64,000 bases of DNA from Rhodoferax_B sp049316285. Its GTDB lineage: Bacteria; Pseudomonadota; Gammaproteobacteria; Burkholderiales; Burkholderiaceae_C. The translations under genes and the position numbers were made by a program. Positions 33,072 to 42,023 of the stretch are shown in pieces; the stretch's first letter is position 1; each line of letters starts with the position of its first letter. The notes below the pieces were generated by a model. It made no database searches. It was not told the DNA's origin and saw nothing but the letters and a program-made list of their open reading frames with translations. Location of the stretch: the NCBI RefSeq assembly GCF_049316285.1, contig NZ_JBMOXA010000011.1, forward strand, positions 1-64,000. Reading direction: 5' to 3'.

Positions 33072-34637
33072 ATGAAGGTTTGCGGGCTGTTCTTCATTGC
33101 CATCTTTGTCATCGGCTGCGCAAACCTGGAAAAAGATGCCGCGGACACAACATCACACTTTCGGGTCGCCGGCCCTTCCGCGCCCCTTGCTCAAATCGTC
33201 GCTGCGGGTCAACCCGACAAGGAGCTTAGTGGTTTCCGCCTTTTTCCGAGCGGGGACTTTGCGTTAGACGCTCGCCTCTCCCTTATAGAACGAGCGCAGC
33301 ATTCGATAGACGTCCAGTACTACCACTTGGAAGCGGACGCGACTGGCCGCTACTTTCTCAAGGCACTACATGAGGCGGCAATGCGAGGCGTGCGTATTCG
33401 TCTATTGCTTGACGACCTGTACACCGGGGGTGACGACGTCTTACTCGACGCTTTCTCGGCGACACCCAACGTCGAACTCAAGCTATACAACCCGATCCCA
33501 GTTCGTAGCGCAAACGTTGCCTTCCGAATGCTCGGTTCGTTACTTCAATTCGACAAGGTGCAGCGAAGGATGCACAACAAATTGCTCATCGTCGATGGTG
33601 CAATTGCGATTGCAGGTGGACGCAACATTGGCAGCCGTTACTACTACCAGACTCCGGGAGAGAACTTCCTGGACTTAGACATATTGGTCGCCGGAGCATT
33701 GGTTCCGAGGCTAGGGGAGCTATTCGACAAATTCTGGAATAGCACCAGCGCGGTGTCGTTCCAAACGCTTGTCGCACCGAATCGGCCGGATGGTGAACGC
33801 TTAACACTCTTCCAGGCGCTCACGAGCGCTTCGACCACTCCGCCACCACGACCGCCTTCACCAAATGACCTCTTAGGCTATGCCCCTGTTTCACAAGAGC
33901 TGAAAGCCAGGCGCCTCAGCTTGATATGGGCTCAGGCGGACGCGTATGCCGATTCCCCAGATAGAGCGAGAGGTTATAAAGCTCAGTACGGCGGGGTTCC
34001 ACTACAAGATGTCGACAGCGTTCGCTATACGTTTGTCGAGGCCATCCGTCGGGCAAAGAAGTCTGTCCTGCTGTTCTCGCCTTATCTTGTTCCTGGTCCA
34101 TATGGACTGCAGGTTCTGAAGGACACTCGCAGTCGAGGCGTACGTGTGGAACTCATTACCAACTCTCTTTCTTCAAACGACGAGCCCTTGGTCCACACAG
34201 CCTATCGGCGCTATCGTTCCAAGCTCGTTGCTATGGGTGTGCAAGTCGACGAGATCAACAGTGGAAAGATCGCCGATAGCCCACGCCTTCCGCTTTTCGG
34301 TTCGTCAATTGGTCGCTTGCATACCAAAACCGCAGTCGTCGACGCAGAGCTGCTGTTCGTCGGGTCAATGAACTTTGATCCTCGATCGGACCGTTCCAAC
34401 ACTGAGCTTGGTCTCTTTATCCAGAGCCAGACACTTTCGAGCCAGATGCTCCGTTTAGCGCAGGTGTTGCGCGAACAAGGTGTTTGGACAGTTAAAGCAG
34501 GCCCCATGGGGGGGGTGGAATGGCACGGCATCCACAAGGGTGAAGCCACGGTTCTACATTCAGAACCAGACGCGAGTTGGTGGGATCTGCTGCGCCTCGA
34601 AATCACTGCGCCCTTCGTGCCGGAAGATCTTCTTTAA
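33072..34637 (+). CDS. Phospholipase D-family lipoprotein (cardiolipin synthase-like)
   Basis: The start was placed at ATG 33072, because it begins a lipoprotein signal (MKVCGLFFIAIFVIGC, lipobox VIGC); an upstream in-frame ATG would add 54 unlikely residues. The product has 521 residues with two HKD motifs: HNKLLIVDGAIAIAGGRN (about 167) and HTKTAVVDAELLFVGSMNFD (about 416). Both retain His, Lys and Asp. This group is close to YmdC/ClsC-like cardiolipin synthases, here attached to an envelope membrane. The likely role is phospholipid remodelling under stress. Confidence 0.87.
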   Translation: MKVCGLFFIAIFVIGCANLEKDAADTTSHFRVAGPSAPLAQIVAAGQPDKELSGFRLFPSGDFALDARLSLIERAQHSIDVQYYHLEADATGRYFLKALHEAAMRGVRIRLLLDDLYTGGDDVLLDAFSATPNVELKLYNPIPVRSANVAFRMLGSLLQFDKVQRRMHNKLLIVDGAIAIAGGRNIGSRYYYQTPGENFLDLDILVAGALVPRLGELFDKFWNSTSAVSFQTLVAPNRPDGERLTLFQALTSASTTPPPRPPSPNDLLGYAPVSQELKARRLSLIWAQADAYADSPDRARGYKAQYGGVPLQDVDSVRYTFVEAIRRAKKSVLLFSPYLVPGPYGLQVLKDTRSRGVRVELITNSLSSNDEPLVHTAYRRYRSKLVAMGVQVDEINSGKIADSPRLPLFGSSIGRLHTKTAVVDAELLFVGSMNFDPRSDRSNTELGLFIQSQTLSSQMLRLAQVLREQGVWTVKAGPMGGVEWHGIHKGEATVLHSEPDASWWDLLRLEITAPFVPEDLL

Positions 34638-34638
34638 C

Positions 34639-35289
34639 TCAACGGGGGTGCTTCGCTGACACCAAGACTGCTTCGACTTGAATGAGCAATCGAACACGAT
34701 CTTCAAAGCCAAACTGCAATCCCCATGTGATTCCCCACTGGCTGCGCATGATGTCAGCTTGAAAATCGCCCCCGCAAACCTGGCGATTGTGAACGGGGCT
34801 GATGTAACAGTTGAACCGCACGACTCGAAGCATGACGGGATGTGTTTGCCCCAACATTTCCAACCGGCCTTCAACCGATTTGAACTCCGCGTCGAGCCTC
34901 ACGTTGTCTGCCGAAAATCGCGCAATCGGGTACTCCGCGATGTTCAGAAAATCGGTGCTCTGCAAATGGCGATTCAACATGTCCACGCCAGTATTGATGC
35001 TCGCCATGTCCATCAAGATCTCCATACTCGCCAGACTGCCCGAACTATCAACACGCACCAGGCCATCTTTCGTACTGAAGCGACCTCGGTTCGTGCTGGT
35101 TCCATAGTGGCCCATCTCGTACAGAACAAAAGTATGGGTGGGGTCTAGGACATAGTTTCCTCCAGGCTGCGGCGGGCCACCGAAACCGGCCGGAGCTTCT
35201 GGGGCGACAGATGGAGATTGATTTGTTCTCGCGTTCGAAGACGCTGCAAAAAAGCAAACGACACTCAACGTGACAAGCATGTTTCTCAT
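34639..35289 (-). CDS. YceI-family periplasmic protein
   Basis: 216 residues with a signal peptide (MRNMLVTLSVVCFFAASSNA). The YceI beta-barrel signature is clear: YVLDPTHTFVLYEMGHYGTS, DMASINTGVDMLNRHLQSTD, FLNIAEYPIARFSAD and a WGITWG strand near the end. YceI proteins bind isoprenoid-type lipids in the periplasm and respond to stress or high pH. Two extra Cys residues (FNCYIS, QVCGGD) may form a disulfide. It is convergent with the phospholipase D gene, one base apart. Confidence 0.88.
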   Translation of the reverse strand: MRNMLVTLSVVCFFAASSNARTNQSPSVAPEAPAGFGGPPQPGGNYVLDPTHTFVLYEMGHYGTSTNRGRFSTKDGLVRVDSSGSLASMEILMDMASINTGVDMLNRHLQSTDFLNIAEYPIARFSADNVRLDAEFKSVEGRLEMLGQTHPVMLRVVRFNCYISPVHNRQVCGGDFQADIMRSQWGITWGLQFGFEDRVRLLIQVEAVLVSAKHPR

Positions 35290-35664
35290 GATCGTTCTAC
35301 TTCCTATCTCGGAGTGTTTTCTGGGTCATGGAGGAAGCTCATGTTGACACCGCGTGCGGCCTTCAAGAGAAGGGCTGGCTATCGATCAGAGAGCTCTGAC
35401 GTCGCACCCTGTTGCGTCAGCTTCGTAGTCGATGCACTTCTATGAATTGGAGAGCTTCGGCCTTTGCGAGCGTGAGCACAACGAGTGCGAATGACTGACC
35501 ACGCTATTCGCGGGGAGCGATTCGTCAAGGGTGATTCACGCTTGGATGTGCCCAGAAGGGCACATTGGAAATTGCCCGGATGCCGTGATGGCACTAGTGT
35601 TTTGAGGCTCTTGTTTTAGTACAGCACCAGGCAGGTATTTCACTGCGATGACTGAACGGCTCGG
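35290..35664. other. Non-coding region
   Basis: No gene is seen. An 8-bp perfect hairpin, ATGTGCCC (35546-35553) and GGGCACAT (35558-35565), lies between the yceI promoter side and the end of the next minus-strand gene; it lacks a T-run. Confidence 0.5.
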
Positions 35665-35976
35665 TTACTCGCGAGGTGTCTTCAGTGAACCGCCATTCGC
35701 CTTCTTCTCTGCAGCGGTCTCAGCCTTCACTTCGCTGCGTGTTTTCTTCGAAGCAGGCTCTGCCTTCGAAGCGACGGGATATGCATTCGAGTTTTTCGAA
35801 AGTTCACCGGCTTTCGCTGCCTTGGCTCGCTCGCTCTTTACTTCAACACGAGACTTTGCGGGAGCCGTGTCAGGGCTTGGCTTTGGCAGACCACCGTCAT
35901 CCGCTGCAAACGCGGCAGAAGAAAAGATTGCAGCGAATGCGACCGCCCAGATTGAATAGAGCTTTTGGGTTTTCAT
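35665..35976 (-). CDS. Small Lys/Ala-rich periplasmic protein
   Basis: 103 residues. A signal peptide (MKTQKLYSIWAVAFAAIFSS, cleavage after AFA) is followed by a low-complexity region rich in Ala, Lys, Glu and Ser (SRVEVKSERAKAAKAGELS and similar repeats SRVEVK / TRSEVKAE). It resembles small DUF4148-like exported proteins of Burkholderiales in style, but no firm family can be assigned. It probably lacks a stable fold. Confidence 0.7.
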   Translation of the reverse strand: MKTQKLYSIWAVAFAAIFSSAAFAADDGGLPKPSPDTAPAKSRVEVKSERAKAAKAGELSKNSNAYPVASKAEPASKKTRSEVKAETAAEKKANGGSLKTPRE

Positions 35977-36519
35977 AGAACGTCCTTTAGATCAGGTTAT
36001 TTACAGAGACTCCGAAGCCACCGCCTCCAACCACTGTTCTCAAACTCATGTTTCGGATGATCACTGGGTTGACTGGATGGAGACTGAGGTTCAACAAAGG
36101 GCGGTTAGAAATACTTCTTTATGTCGGCACAAACCACCCACACAAAAAATTTGCCCCCCTCCGGTTTGAGCTTATGGCTTTCACCTTATCTCTTCATCTC
36201 TCCTTTGAAAGATAGCTTTGCTCTCAATGGTGCTACGGCCTAGCCAGTCCACTCGCGCAGCTTCAATGGATAGAGCGGAAACATCGACAGTCCTGAAGTG
36301 ACGCATTAACAAGTGCTAGCTGGAAGCCCCCCGCTCATGAGAGGCCCTTCATAGAAGCCGCATTGAAAGGGACTCCTTGGATTAAAGCGGCCACAACGCA
36401 TCGAGTCGTTAAAGCTCTGCCTCAACAGAGAGATGAACATCGCATCGAAAGGGGCTGGGTGATGCAGTCACTGCTACCTAACATCCCCTTCAGTTAATTA
36501 CTTGAGAACAGGACTGAAT
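35977..36519. other. Non-coding region upstream of the hydrolase operon
   Basis: 543 bp without a supported gene. It must contain the divergent promoters of the small periplasmic gene and of the hydrolase operon. No strong palindrome was found. Confidence 0.5.
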
Positions 36520-37524
36520 ATGAACTTCGAAGACTTCGAACCCATCGCTCCCCGACGCCGCCAGGTACTCGCGTTAGGTGCCGGCCTCGGCACTGCAATC
36601 GCCCTGCCTCTGGCTGCATCGTTGACACCTGCAAGCGATGCGCAGGCAGCAACTCCCACCACTTCCCAACCCCCGAAAGGACTAGAAATGAGCACTATCA
36701 CCACCAAGGACGGCACGACCATCTTCTACAAGGACTGGGGTCCCAAGACCGCGCAGCCCATCATGTTCCACCACGGTTGGCCGCTGTCCAGCGATGACTG
36801 GGATGCGCAGATGCTGTTCTTTGTGCAACGTGGCTACCGTGTTGTCGCACACGACCGTCGCGGTCATGGCCGTTCCGCCCAAGTCAGCGAAGGCCATAAC
36901 ATGGACGCGTATGCTGCCGACGCTTTCGCCGTCGTCGAGCACCTGAACCTGCGTAACGCCGTTCACATCGGCCATTCCACTGGTGGCGGTGAAGTGGCTC
37001 GTTATGTCGCAAAACATGGCCAACCTGCCGGTCGCGTTGCCAAGGCGGTTCTGGTCGCAGCCATCCCTCCACTGATGCTGAAGACCGCCAGCAATCCCGA
37101 AGGCCTGCCATTGGAAGTCTTTGATGGCTTCCGTAAGGGCGTTGCAGATAACCGTGCGCAGTTCTTCCAAGATGTGCCTGCCGGTCCGTTCTATGGTTTC
37201 AACCGACCCGGTGCCAAGGCACTGCCAGGTGTGATCCAAAACTGGTGGCGTCAGGGCATGATGGGTAGCGCCAAAGCCCATTACGAAGGCATCAAGGCAT
37301 TCTCTGAAACCGATCAGACTGAAGATCTGAAGGCCATCACCGTTCCCACACTGGTGATGCATGGTGATGACGACCAAGTCGTGCCGATCCACGACTCGGC
37401 ACTGAAAGCCGTTAAGCTGCTGAAGAACGGCACCCTGAAGGTCTATTCGGGCTACTCGCACGGCATGCTGACCGTGAATGCAGACGTGCTCAACGCTGAC
37501 CTGCTGGCCTTCATCAAGGGTTGA
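36520..37524 (+). CDS. Tat-exported alpha/beta hydrolase (non-heme chloroperoxidase type)
   Basis: 334 residues. The N-terminus IAPRRRQVLALGAGLG with a hydrophobic stretch and DAQA cleavage site is a twin-arginine signal, rare for this cytoplasmic family. The catalytic triad is visible: nucleophile Ser in GHSTGGG (about 153), Asp in HGDDDQVVP, His in YSHGML. The motif HHGWPLSSDDWD forms the oxyanion region. The family includes cofactor-free haloperoxidases and arylesterases with perhydrolase activity. It is first in an operon with a catalase remnant, isochorismatase, DoxX, XapX and amidohydrolase. Confidence 0.9.
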   Translation: MNFEDFEPIAPRRRQVLALGAGLGTAIALPLAASLTPASDAQAATPTTSQPPKGLEMSTITTKDGTTIFYKDWGPKTAQPIMFHHGWPLSSDDWDAQMLFFVQRGYRVVAHDRRGHGRSAQVSEGHNMDAYAADAFAVVEHLNLRNAVHIGHSTGGGEVARYVAKHGQPAGRVAKAVLVAAIPPLMLKTASNPEGLPLEVFDGFRKGVADNRAQFFQDVPAGPFYGFNRPGAKALPGVIQNWWRQGMMGSAKAHYEGIKAFSETDQTEDLKAITVPTLVMHGDDDQVVPIHDSALKAVKLLKNGTLKVYSGYSHGMLTVNADVLNADLLAFIKG

Positions 37525-37528
37525 TGCG

Positions 37529-37984
37529 ATGAAGCAGTGCCTGACCCACGCCAACGGTGCGCCGGTGGCTGACAACGTCAACATCCAGACCGCTGAACCT
37601 CGTGGGCCAGCACTGCTTCAAGACCTCTGGATGCTCGAAATGCTTGCGAACTTCAACCGTGAGGTTATCGCCGAGCGGCGCATGCAAGCAAAGGGGTCAG
37701 GGGCTTATGGTTTATGGCCCGACACCCAGCAAGCTGCAGAGCCCGCACCCGAGCTGCATGGCTCGGCCACGCACGGAGAGCATCGCATCGACGCGGACGA
37801 CTACAGTCAAGTCGCCGCGCTGTTTAACTTAATGAATTCCGAAGAGCGTCAGCGTTTGTTTGATGACACGGCCCGCGCAATGCACGGCACGAGCCCTGAG
37901 GTGCAGAGCCGCCACGTAGAGAACTGCTGCCGCATCGATCCCATCTACGGCGCCGGCGTCGCAATGGCGCTTGGCCTAATTTAA
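37529..37984 (+). pseudogene. Catalase with its heme-binding core deleted
   Basis: An intact 151-residue frame, 4 bp after the hydrolase stop. Residues 1-60 match the N-terminus of monofunctional catalases (THANGAPVADN, RGPALLQDLWMLEMLANFNR, EVIAERRMQAKGSGAYG). Residues about 75-151 match the C-terminus (DDYSQVAALFNLMNSEERQR, NCCRIDPIYGAGVAMALG). Roughly 300 residues between them, including the heme-ligand Tyr, are absent, and the position of the catalytic His in the MHAKG motif is Gln. It cannot be a catalase. The frame is kept across the junction, so a short protein may still be made. Confidence 0.8.
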
Positions 37985-38014
37985 CTTTTCCCAAAACTTT
38001 CTAAGGAGCTATTG

Positions 38015-38671
38015 ATGAGTACCCCCACCGCCAAAGCAGTTCCCGGTAAGAAACTTCTGAACCCTAGCGATCACTTGCTCATCATGATCGACTTTCAGTC
38101 GCAGATGGCTTTTGCTACGCATTCCATCCCTGCTATTGAGCTACGCAACAATGCGTCGCTGGTCGCGCAAGCTGCCGCTGGCTTCAAAGTTGCGACCATC
38201 CTGACGACGGTTGCCGAGAAGAGCTTTTCTGGACCGATGTTCGACGAAGTGACGGCCCCATTTGGCGGCAAGGAAATGCTGGACCGGACTTCCATGAACA
38301 CATGGGAAGATGCCGCCGTCATTGCCGAAGTCAATCGCATTGGAAAGCCACGCATCGTGCTCGCTGGCTTGTGGACGAGCGTATGCATCGTCGGCCCGGC
38401 ACTTTCAGCGCTGGATCAGGGCTTCGAGGTTTATGTCATCACCGATGCCTGCGGTGACGTCTCTACCGAAGCCCACGAGCGTTCCGTCGAGCGCATGGTG
38501 CAAGCCGGTGCACAGCCAATGACGTCACTACAGTATCTGCTGGAACTGCAACGCGACTGGGCTCGTGGCGACACCTACGATCTGACGACTGGAATCGCCA
38601 AGAAGGTCGGCGGAAGCTACGGCATCGGCATCAACTACGCCAAGACGATGTTCGGTGCCCACGAAGGCTAA
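38015..38671 (+). CDS. Isochorismatase-family (YcaC-like) hydrolase
   Basis: 218 residues from ATG 38015, with ribosome site AAGGAG. The triad is recognisable: Asp in LIMIDFQSQMAFA, a Lys in the middle region, and the nucleophile Cys in LAGLWTSVCIVGPALSALDQ. The family hydrolyses amide or ester-like small molecules; the YcaC branch has an unknown substrate. It lies in the operon after the catalase remnant. Such hydrolase, YcaC, DoxX, XapX and amidohydrolase sets recur in proteobacteria, often under LysR control, though no LysR gene is found beside this one. Confidence 0.88.
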   Translation: MSTPTAKAVPGKKLLNPSDHLLIMIDFQSQMAFATHSIPAIELRNNASLVAQAAAGFKVATILTTVAEKSFSGPMFDEVTAPFGGKEMLDRTSMNTWEDAAVIAEVNRIGKPRIVLAGLWTSVCIVGPALSALDQGFEVYVITDACGDVSTEAHERSVERMVQAGAQPMTSLQYLLELQRDWARGDTYDLTTGIAKKVGGSYGIGINYAKTMFGAHEG

Positions 38672-38773
38672 GTGAAAGATCGCGCCCCACCGGTGATAGC
38701 ACTTGTGGGGCTTCTAGGCATTCTCGTCGGCGAAAAGCTGCCGTCGGTCTATCAATCACAGCTTGCTGCTTGG
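38672..38773 (+). pseudogene. Truncated XapX fragment
   Basis: From GTG 38672 the DNA encodes DRAPPVIALVGLLGILVGEK, then LPSVYQSQ, matching the middle of the intact XapX protein at 39278 (PAPPVIALVGLLGILLGEQI). The first 25 residues are missing and the frame runs on into unrelated sequence. It is probably a partial duplication left by recombination. Confidence 0.65.
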
Positions 38774-38780
38774 ACGCATT

Positions 38781-39221
38781 ATGCAAATCACTGGCGAATC
38801 GAGAACCGCTGCTCGAACAGATTTCACACGCTGGGTCTATCGCATTGCACTGCTGGCCCTTTGCGGTGCCTACCTTCAAGGAGGCCTCGTCAAAGCCTTT
38901 GACTTCCCAGGTGCAGTAGCAGAAATGAAGCATTTCGGGCTACGCCCGGCGGAATTGGCTGCGATCGACACGATTCTTCTGGAGCTAGGTGCTAGTGCAC
39001 TCATTCTCTCGGGCAAGTACAGATGGTTGGGCGCGTTTGCACTTGCTGCATTCACTCTGGCGGCGACCTTTCTCGCGAACCGATTCTGGGAGATACCCGG
39101 CGCAGAGAGAGGCATGGTCATGAACGCCTTCTTCGAACATCTCGGTTTATGCGGCGGGCTCGTGTTGGTTGCGCTGAACGATCTCTATCAACGCACGATG
39201 CCGCAAGCACCATCTCACTAG
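38781..39221 (+). CDS. DoxX-family membrane protein
   Basis: 146 residues with four predicted membrane helices and the DoxX pattern: YLQGGLVKAFDFPGAVAEMK in helix 1-2, then LELGASALILSGKYRWLGAF, and AFFEHLGLCGGLVLVAL. DoxX proteins are small quinone-associated or redox-linked membrane proteins of poorly known function. ATG 38781 was chosen because it precedes the conserved region; an upstream TTG is possible. Confidence 0.83.
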   Translation: MQITGESRTAARTDFTRWVYRIALLALCGAYLQGGLVKAFDFPGAVAEMKHFGLRPAELAAIDTILLELGASALILSGKYRWLGAFALAAFTLAATFLANRFWEIPGAERGMVMNAFFEHLGLCGGLVLVALNDLYQRTMPQAPSH

Positions 39222-39277
39222 AACAAACGAGATGCCCCTTCAGCGCGCCTCAATCTCCAACCAACTCACTCCCCGTC

Positions 39278-39550
39278 ATGAAAACATACCTGGTTTCGCT
39301 GGCCGTCGGTCTACTCGTCGGTGTGATCTATGCCTTGTTCAACGTTCGCTCGCCTGCACCGCCGGTGATCGCGTTGGTCGGACTTCTCGGCATCTTGCTT
39401 GGCGAGCAGATTCCACCACTCGTCAAACAGGTCTTCAAGACCGAAAGTGTGCAGACGTCCTGGCTGCGTCACCAAGTGACACCGCACATGTTCGGCGAAC
39501 TACCGAAATGCGCTGAGGCTAAGTCAACGAAAGGTTCCGAACATGTCTGA
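39278..39550 (+). CDS. XapX-domain membrane protein
   Basis: 90 residues. Two hydrophobic helices joined by RSPAPP form the XapX domain (MKTYLVSLAVGLLVGVIYAL and PPVIALVGLLGILLGEQI). A polar tail of about 40 residues follows. The domain has no known activity. It overlaps the amidohydrolase start by 8 bp. A degenerate copy of the domain lies at 38672. Confidence 0.82.
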   Translation: MKTYLVSLAVGLLVGVIYALFNVRSPAPPVIALVGLLGILLGEQIPPLVKQVFKTESVQTSWLRHQVTPHMFGELPKCAEAKSTKGSEHV

Positions 39551-41420
39551 AACTGCTGATCTGATTCTTCACCGTGGGTTGTTTACCACCTTGAACCGCG
39601 CACAGCCGACCGCACAAGCGGTCGCCATCAAAGACGGTCGATTCCTCCGCGTCGGTGGTGACCATGAAGTGATGGCCCTCGCAGGCCCACAAACCAAGGT
39701 CATCGATCTCAGGGGTAAGCGTGTGCTGCCCGGCTTGATCGACAACCATCTCCACATCATCCGCGGTGGCTTGAACTTCAACATGGAGTTGCGCTGGGAT
39801 GGCGTGCGCAGCTTGGCAGATGCCATGGCGATGTTGAAGCGACAGGTGGATGTCACGCCCGCTCCTCAATGGGTCCGCGTCGTCGGTGGGTTCACCGAGC
39901 ACCAGTTTGCAGAAAAGCGCCTTCCTACTCTCGAGGAGCTGAATGCTGTCGCGCCGAACACGCCTGTCTTTATCCTTCACCTCTATGACCGCGCGTTGCT
40001 CAACGCAGCGGCTCTACGCGCAGTCGGCTACACCAAGGACACGCCCGAGCCCCCAGGCGGGCAGATCCTGCGCGACAGTGCGGGCAACCCCAATGGACTC
40101 TTGCTGGCCAAGCCGAACGCGGCCATCCTCTATGCGACTTTAGCCAAAGGCCCGAAGCTTCCCCTGGAGTACCAAGTCAACTCCACGCGGCACTTCATGC
40201 GCGAGCTCAACCGGCTGGGTGTGACGGGCGCGATCGATGCCGGCGGTGGCTTCCAGAACTACCCCGAAGATTACGAGGTGATCGAACAGTTGTCGAAAGA
40301 GAAACAGTTGACCATTCGACTGGCCTACAACCTGTTTACCCAAAAGCCCAAGCAAGAGAAAGACGACTTCCTGCGATGGACCGCCGGGTCCAAGTACAAG
40401 CAAGGTGACGACTACTTCCGCCACAACGGTGCGGGCGAGATGCTGGTGTTCTCGGCCGCGGACTTCGAAGACTTCCGCCAACCTCGCCCTGACATGCCGT
40501 CGGAGATGGAGGACGACCTGGAAGAGGTCGTTCGTATCCTGGCACAGAACCGCTGGCCATGGCGCATGCATGCGACCTACGATGAAACGATCAGCCGTGC
40601 GCTGGATGTCTTCGAGAAGGTCAACCAGGACACTCCCCTCGAAGGTTTGAACTGGTTCTTCGATCACGCGGAGACTATCTCCGAACAATCGATGGACCGC
40701 ATTGCCGCGCTGGGCGGCGGCGTCGCCGTGCAGCACCGCATGGCGTACCAAGGGGAATACTTCGTCGAGCGGTATGGGCATGGCGCCGCGGAAGCAACGC
40801 CTCCGGTGGCAAAGATGCTGCAAAAGGGTTTGAAGGTTTCCGCAGGCACGGATGCGACGCGGGTGGCTTCGTACAACCCATGGGTTTCGCTCTCTTGGCT
40901 CATCACAGGAAAGACTGTCGGTGGGATGCAGCTCTATCCCCAACGCAACTGTTTGGATCGCGAGACCGCGCTACGGATGTGGTCAGAGAAAGTGACCTGG
41001 TTCAGCAATGAGGAAGGAAAGAAGGGCCGGATCGAAGAAGGCATGCTTGCCGATCTGATGGTGCCCGATCGCGACTTCTTCACCTGCGCGGAGAGCGAGT
41101 TGATCGACACGACTTCTCTGCTGACCGTGGTGGGTGGCCGCGTGGTGTGGGGTGCGGGCGACTTCGCGACGCACGACGATTCAGAGCCGCCGCTGGCAAT
41201 GCCAGATTGGTCACCGGTCCGCACGTTTAGAGGTTATGGCGCTTGGGGCGAGGCCGAAGGCAAACCCCTACAGGCCGCGATGCAGAACACTGCGTGCGCT
41301 TGTGCTACCGCCTGTCAAGTGCATGGACATCAGCACGCGAAGTCATGGGCCAGCGATGCGCCTGTTTCTGAATTCAAGAGCTTCTGGGGAGCACTAGGGT
41401 GTGCCTGCTGGGCTGTGTAA
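39543..41420 (+). CDS. Amidohydrolase-family protein (YtcJ-like)
   Basis: 625 residues. The metal-dependent hydrolase pattern is clear: GKRVLPGLIDNHLHI (first HxH), a middle HAT segment (MHATYDET), FDHAETIS, and SAGTDATRVASYNPW (metal-binding Asp region), then EEGMLADLMVPDRDF. The C-terminal 80 residues contain an unusual Cys/His-rich stretch (TACACATACQVHGHQHAK). The family acts on amides, formamides or ureides; the substrate is unknown. It closes the hydrolase-XapX operon. Confidence 0.88.
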   Translation: MSETADLILHRGLFTTLNRAQPTAQAVAIKDGRFLRVGGDHEVMALAGPQTKVIDLRGKRVLPGLIDNHLHIIRGGLNFNMELRWDGVRSLADAMAMLKRQVDVTPAPQWVRVVGGFTEHQFAEKRLPTLEELNAVAPNTPVFILHLYDRALLNAAALRAVGYTKDTPEPPGGQILRDSAGNPNGLLLAKPNAAILYATLAKGPKLPLEYQVNSTRHFMRELNRLGVTGAIDAGGGFQNYPEDYEVIEQLSKEKQLTIRLAYNLFTQKPKQEKDDFLRWTAGSKYKQGDDYFRHNGAGEMLVFSAADFEDFRQPRPDMPSEMEDDLEEVVRILAQNRWPWRMHATYDETISRALDVFEKVNQDTPLEGLNWFFDHAETISEQSMDRIAALGGGVAVQHRMAYQGEYFVERYGHGAAEATPPVAKMLQKGLKVSAGTDATRVASYNPWVSLSWLITGKTVGGMQLYPQRNCLDRETALRMWSEKVTWFSNEEGKKGRIEEGMLADLMVPDRDFFTCAESELIDTTSLLTVVGGRVVWGAGDFATHDDSEPPLAMPDWSPVRTFRGYGAWGEAEGKPLQAAMQNTACACATACQVHGHQHAKSWASDAPVSEFKSFWGALGCACWAV

Positions 41421-41543
41421 GCACCATGTTTCCTGATTCAGTTAAGAGGTCAGCACTTGGCAGGCCTATTGCGAAGTCCAAACGTGATGCAGGGCATTCA
41501 ATCTTGAGTGCGTCACTCTGACACCGAAGGTCGTTGAAAAGTT

Positions 41544-41871
41544 TCACGCCATCAATACCTTTAACCCATGTTTGTCGACGACGCTCAGTAGCTTCTGAGC
41601 CATAGCACTGGGCCGCTGTTGCCCGGACTCCCATCTTCGGATCGTCGAGTGATCGGTGTTCAGAAATGCCGCGAACATGGATTCGCTAAAGTTTGAACCT
41701 GGTGCGCAGATCTTTGATCTGCGCGGGGGTGAGGCCTGAAGCGGATACCAGGCAGGATGTCTCGAAACGCTTCATCGATGCATCATCGATGGCTTGGACG
41801 CTATGGAGATCGGCGGCCGCGTGATAGATCGCATCGAAGGCAGGACTTTTAAATTTATGTCGGATGGTCAT
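41544..41871 (-). pseudogene. HigA-like antitoxin gene with +1 frameshift
   Basis: The first 61 codons give MTIRHKFKSPAFDAIYHAAA and end with TPAQIKDLRTRFKL followed by TAG. Skipping one T in CTTTAGC restores SESMFAAFLNTDHSTIRRWE, then SGQQRPSAMAQKLLSVVDK, a normal Xre helix-turn-helix, to a stop at 41544. The N-terminal and HTH parts are those of solitary HigA/MqsA-like regulators. Either a single-base insertion broke the gene, or the CTT-stop context allows +1 recoding as in RF2. No toxin gene lies beside it. Confidence 0.75.
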
Positions 41872-42023
41872 ATCGTTTCTCCAAAAGAATCGTGACTCTC
41901 ACCGAGTGTGCAAGGGTTGGGTGAGAGGGCTCTTCAGTTAACGACAAGCGACGAGGGGGCTTGATCTCGGATATTTACGTTGTGGTTAAACCGTAGTGCG
42001 ATGTGTGATCTGGGCATGCCGCG

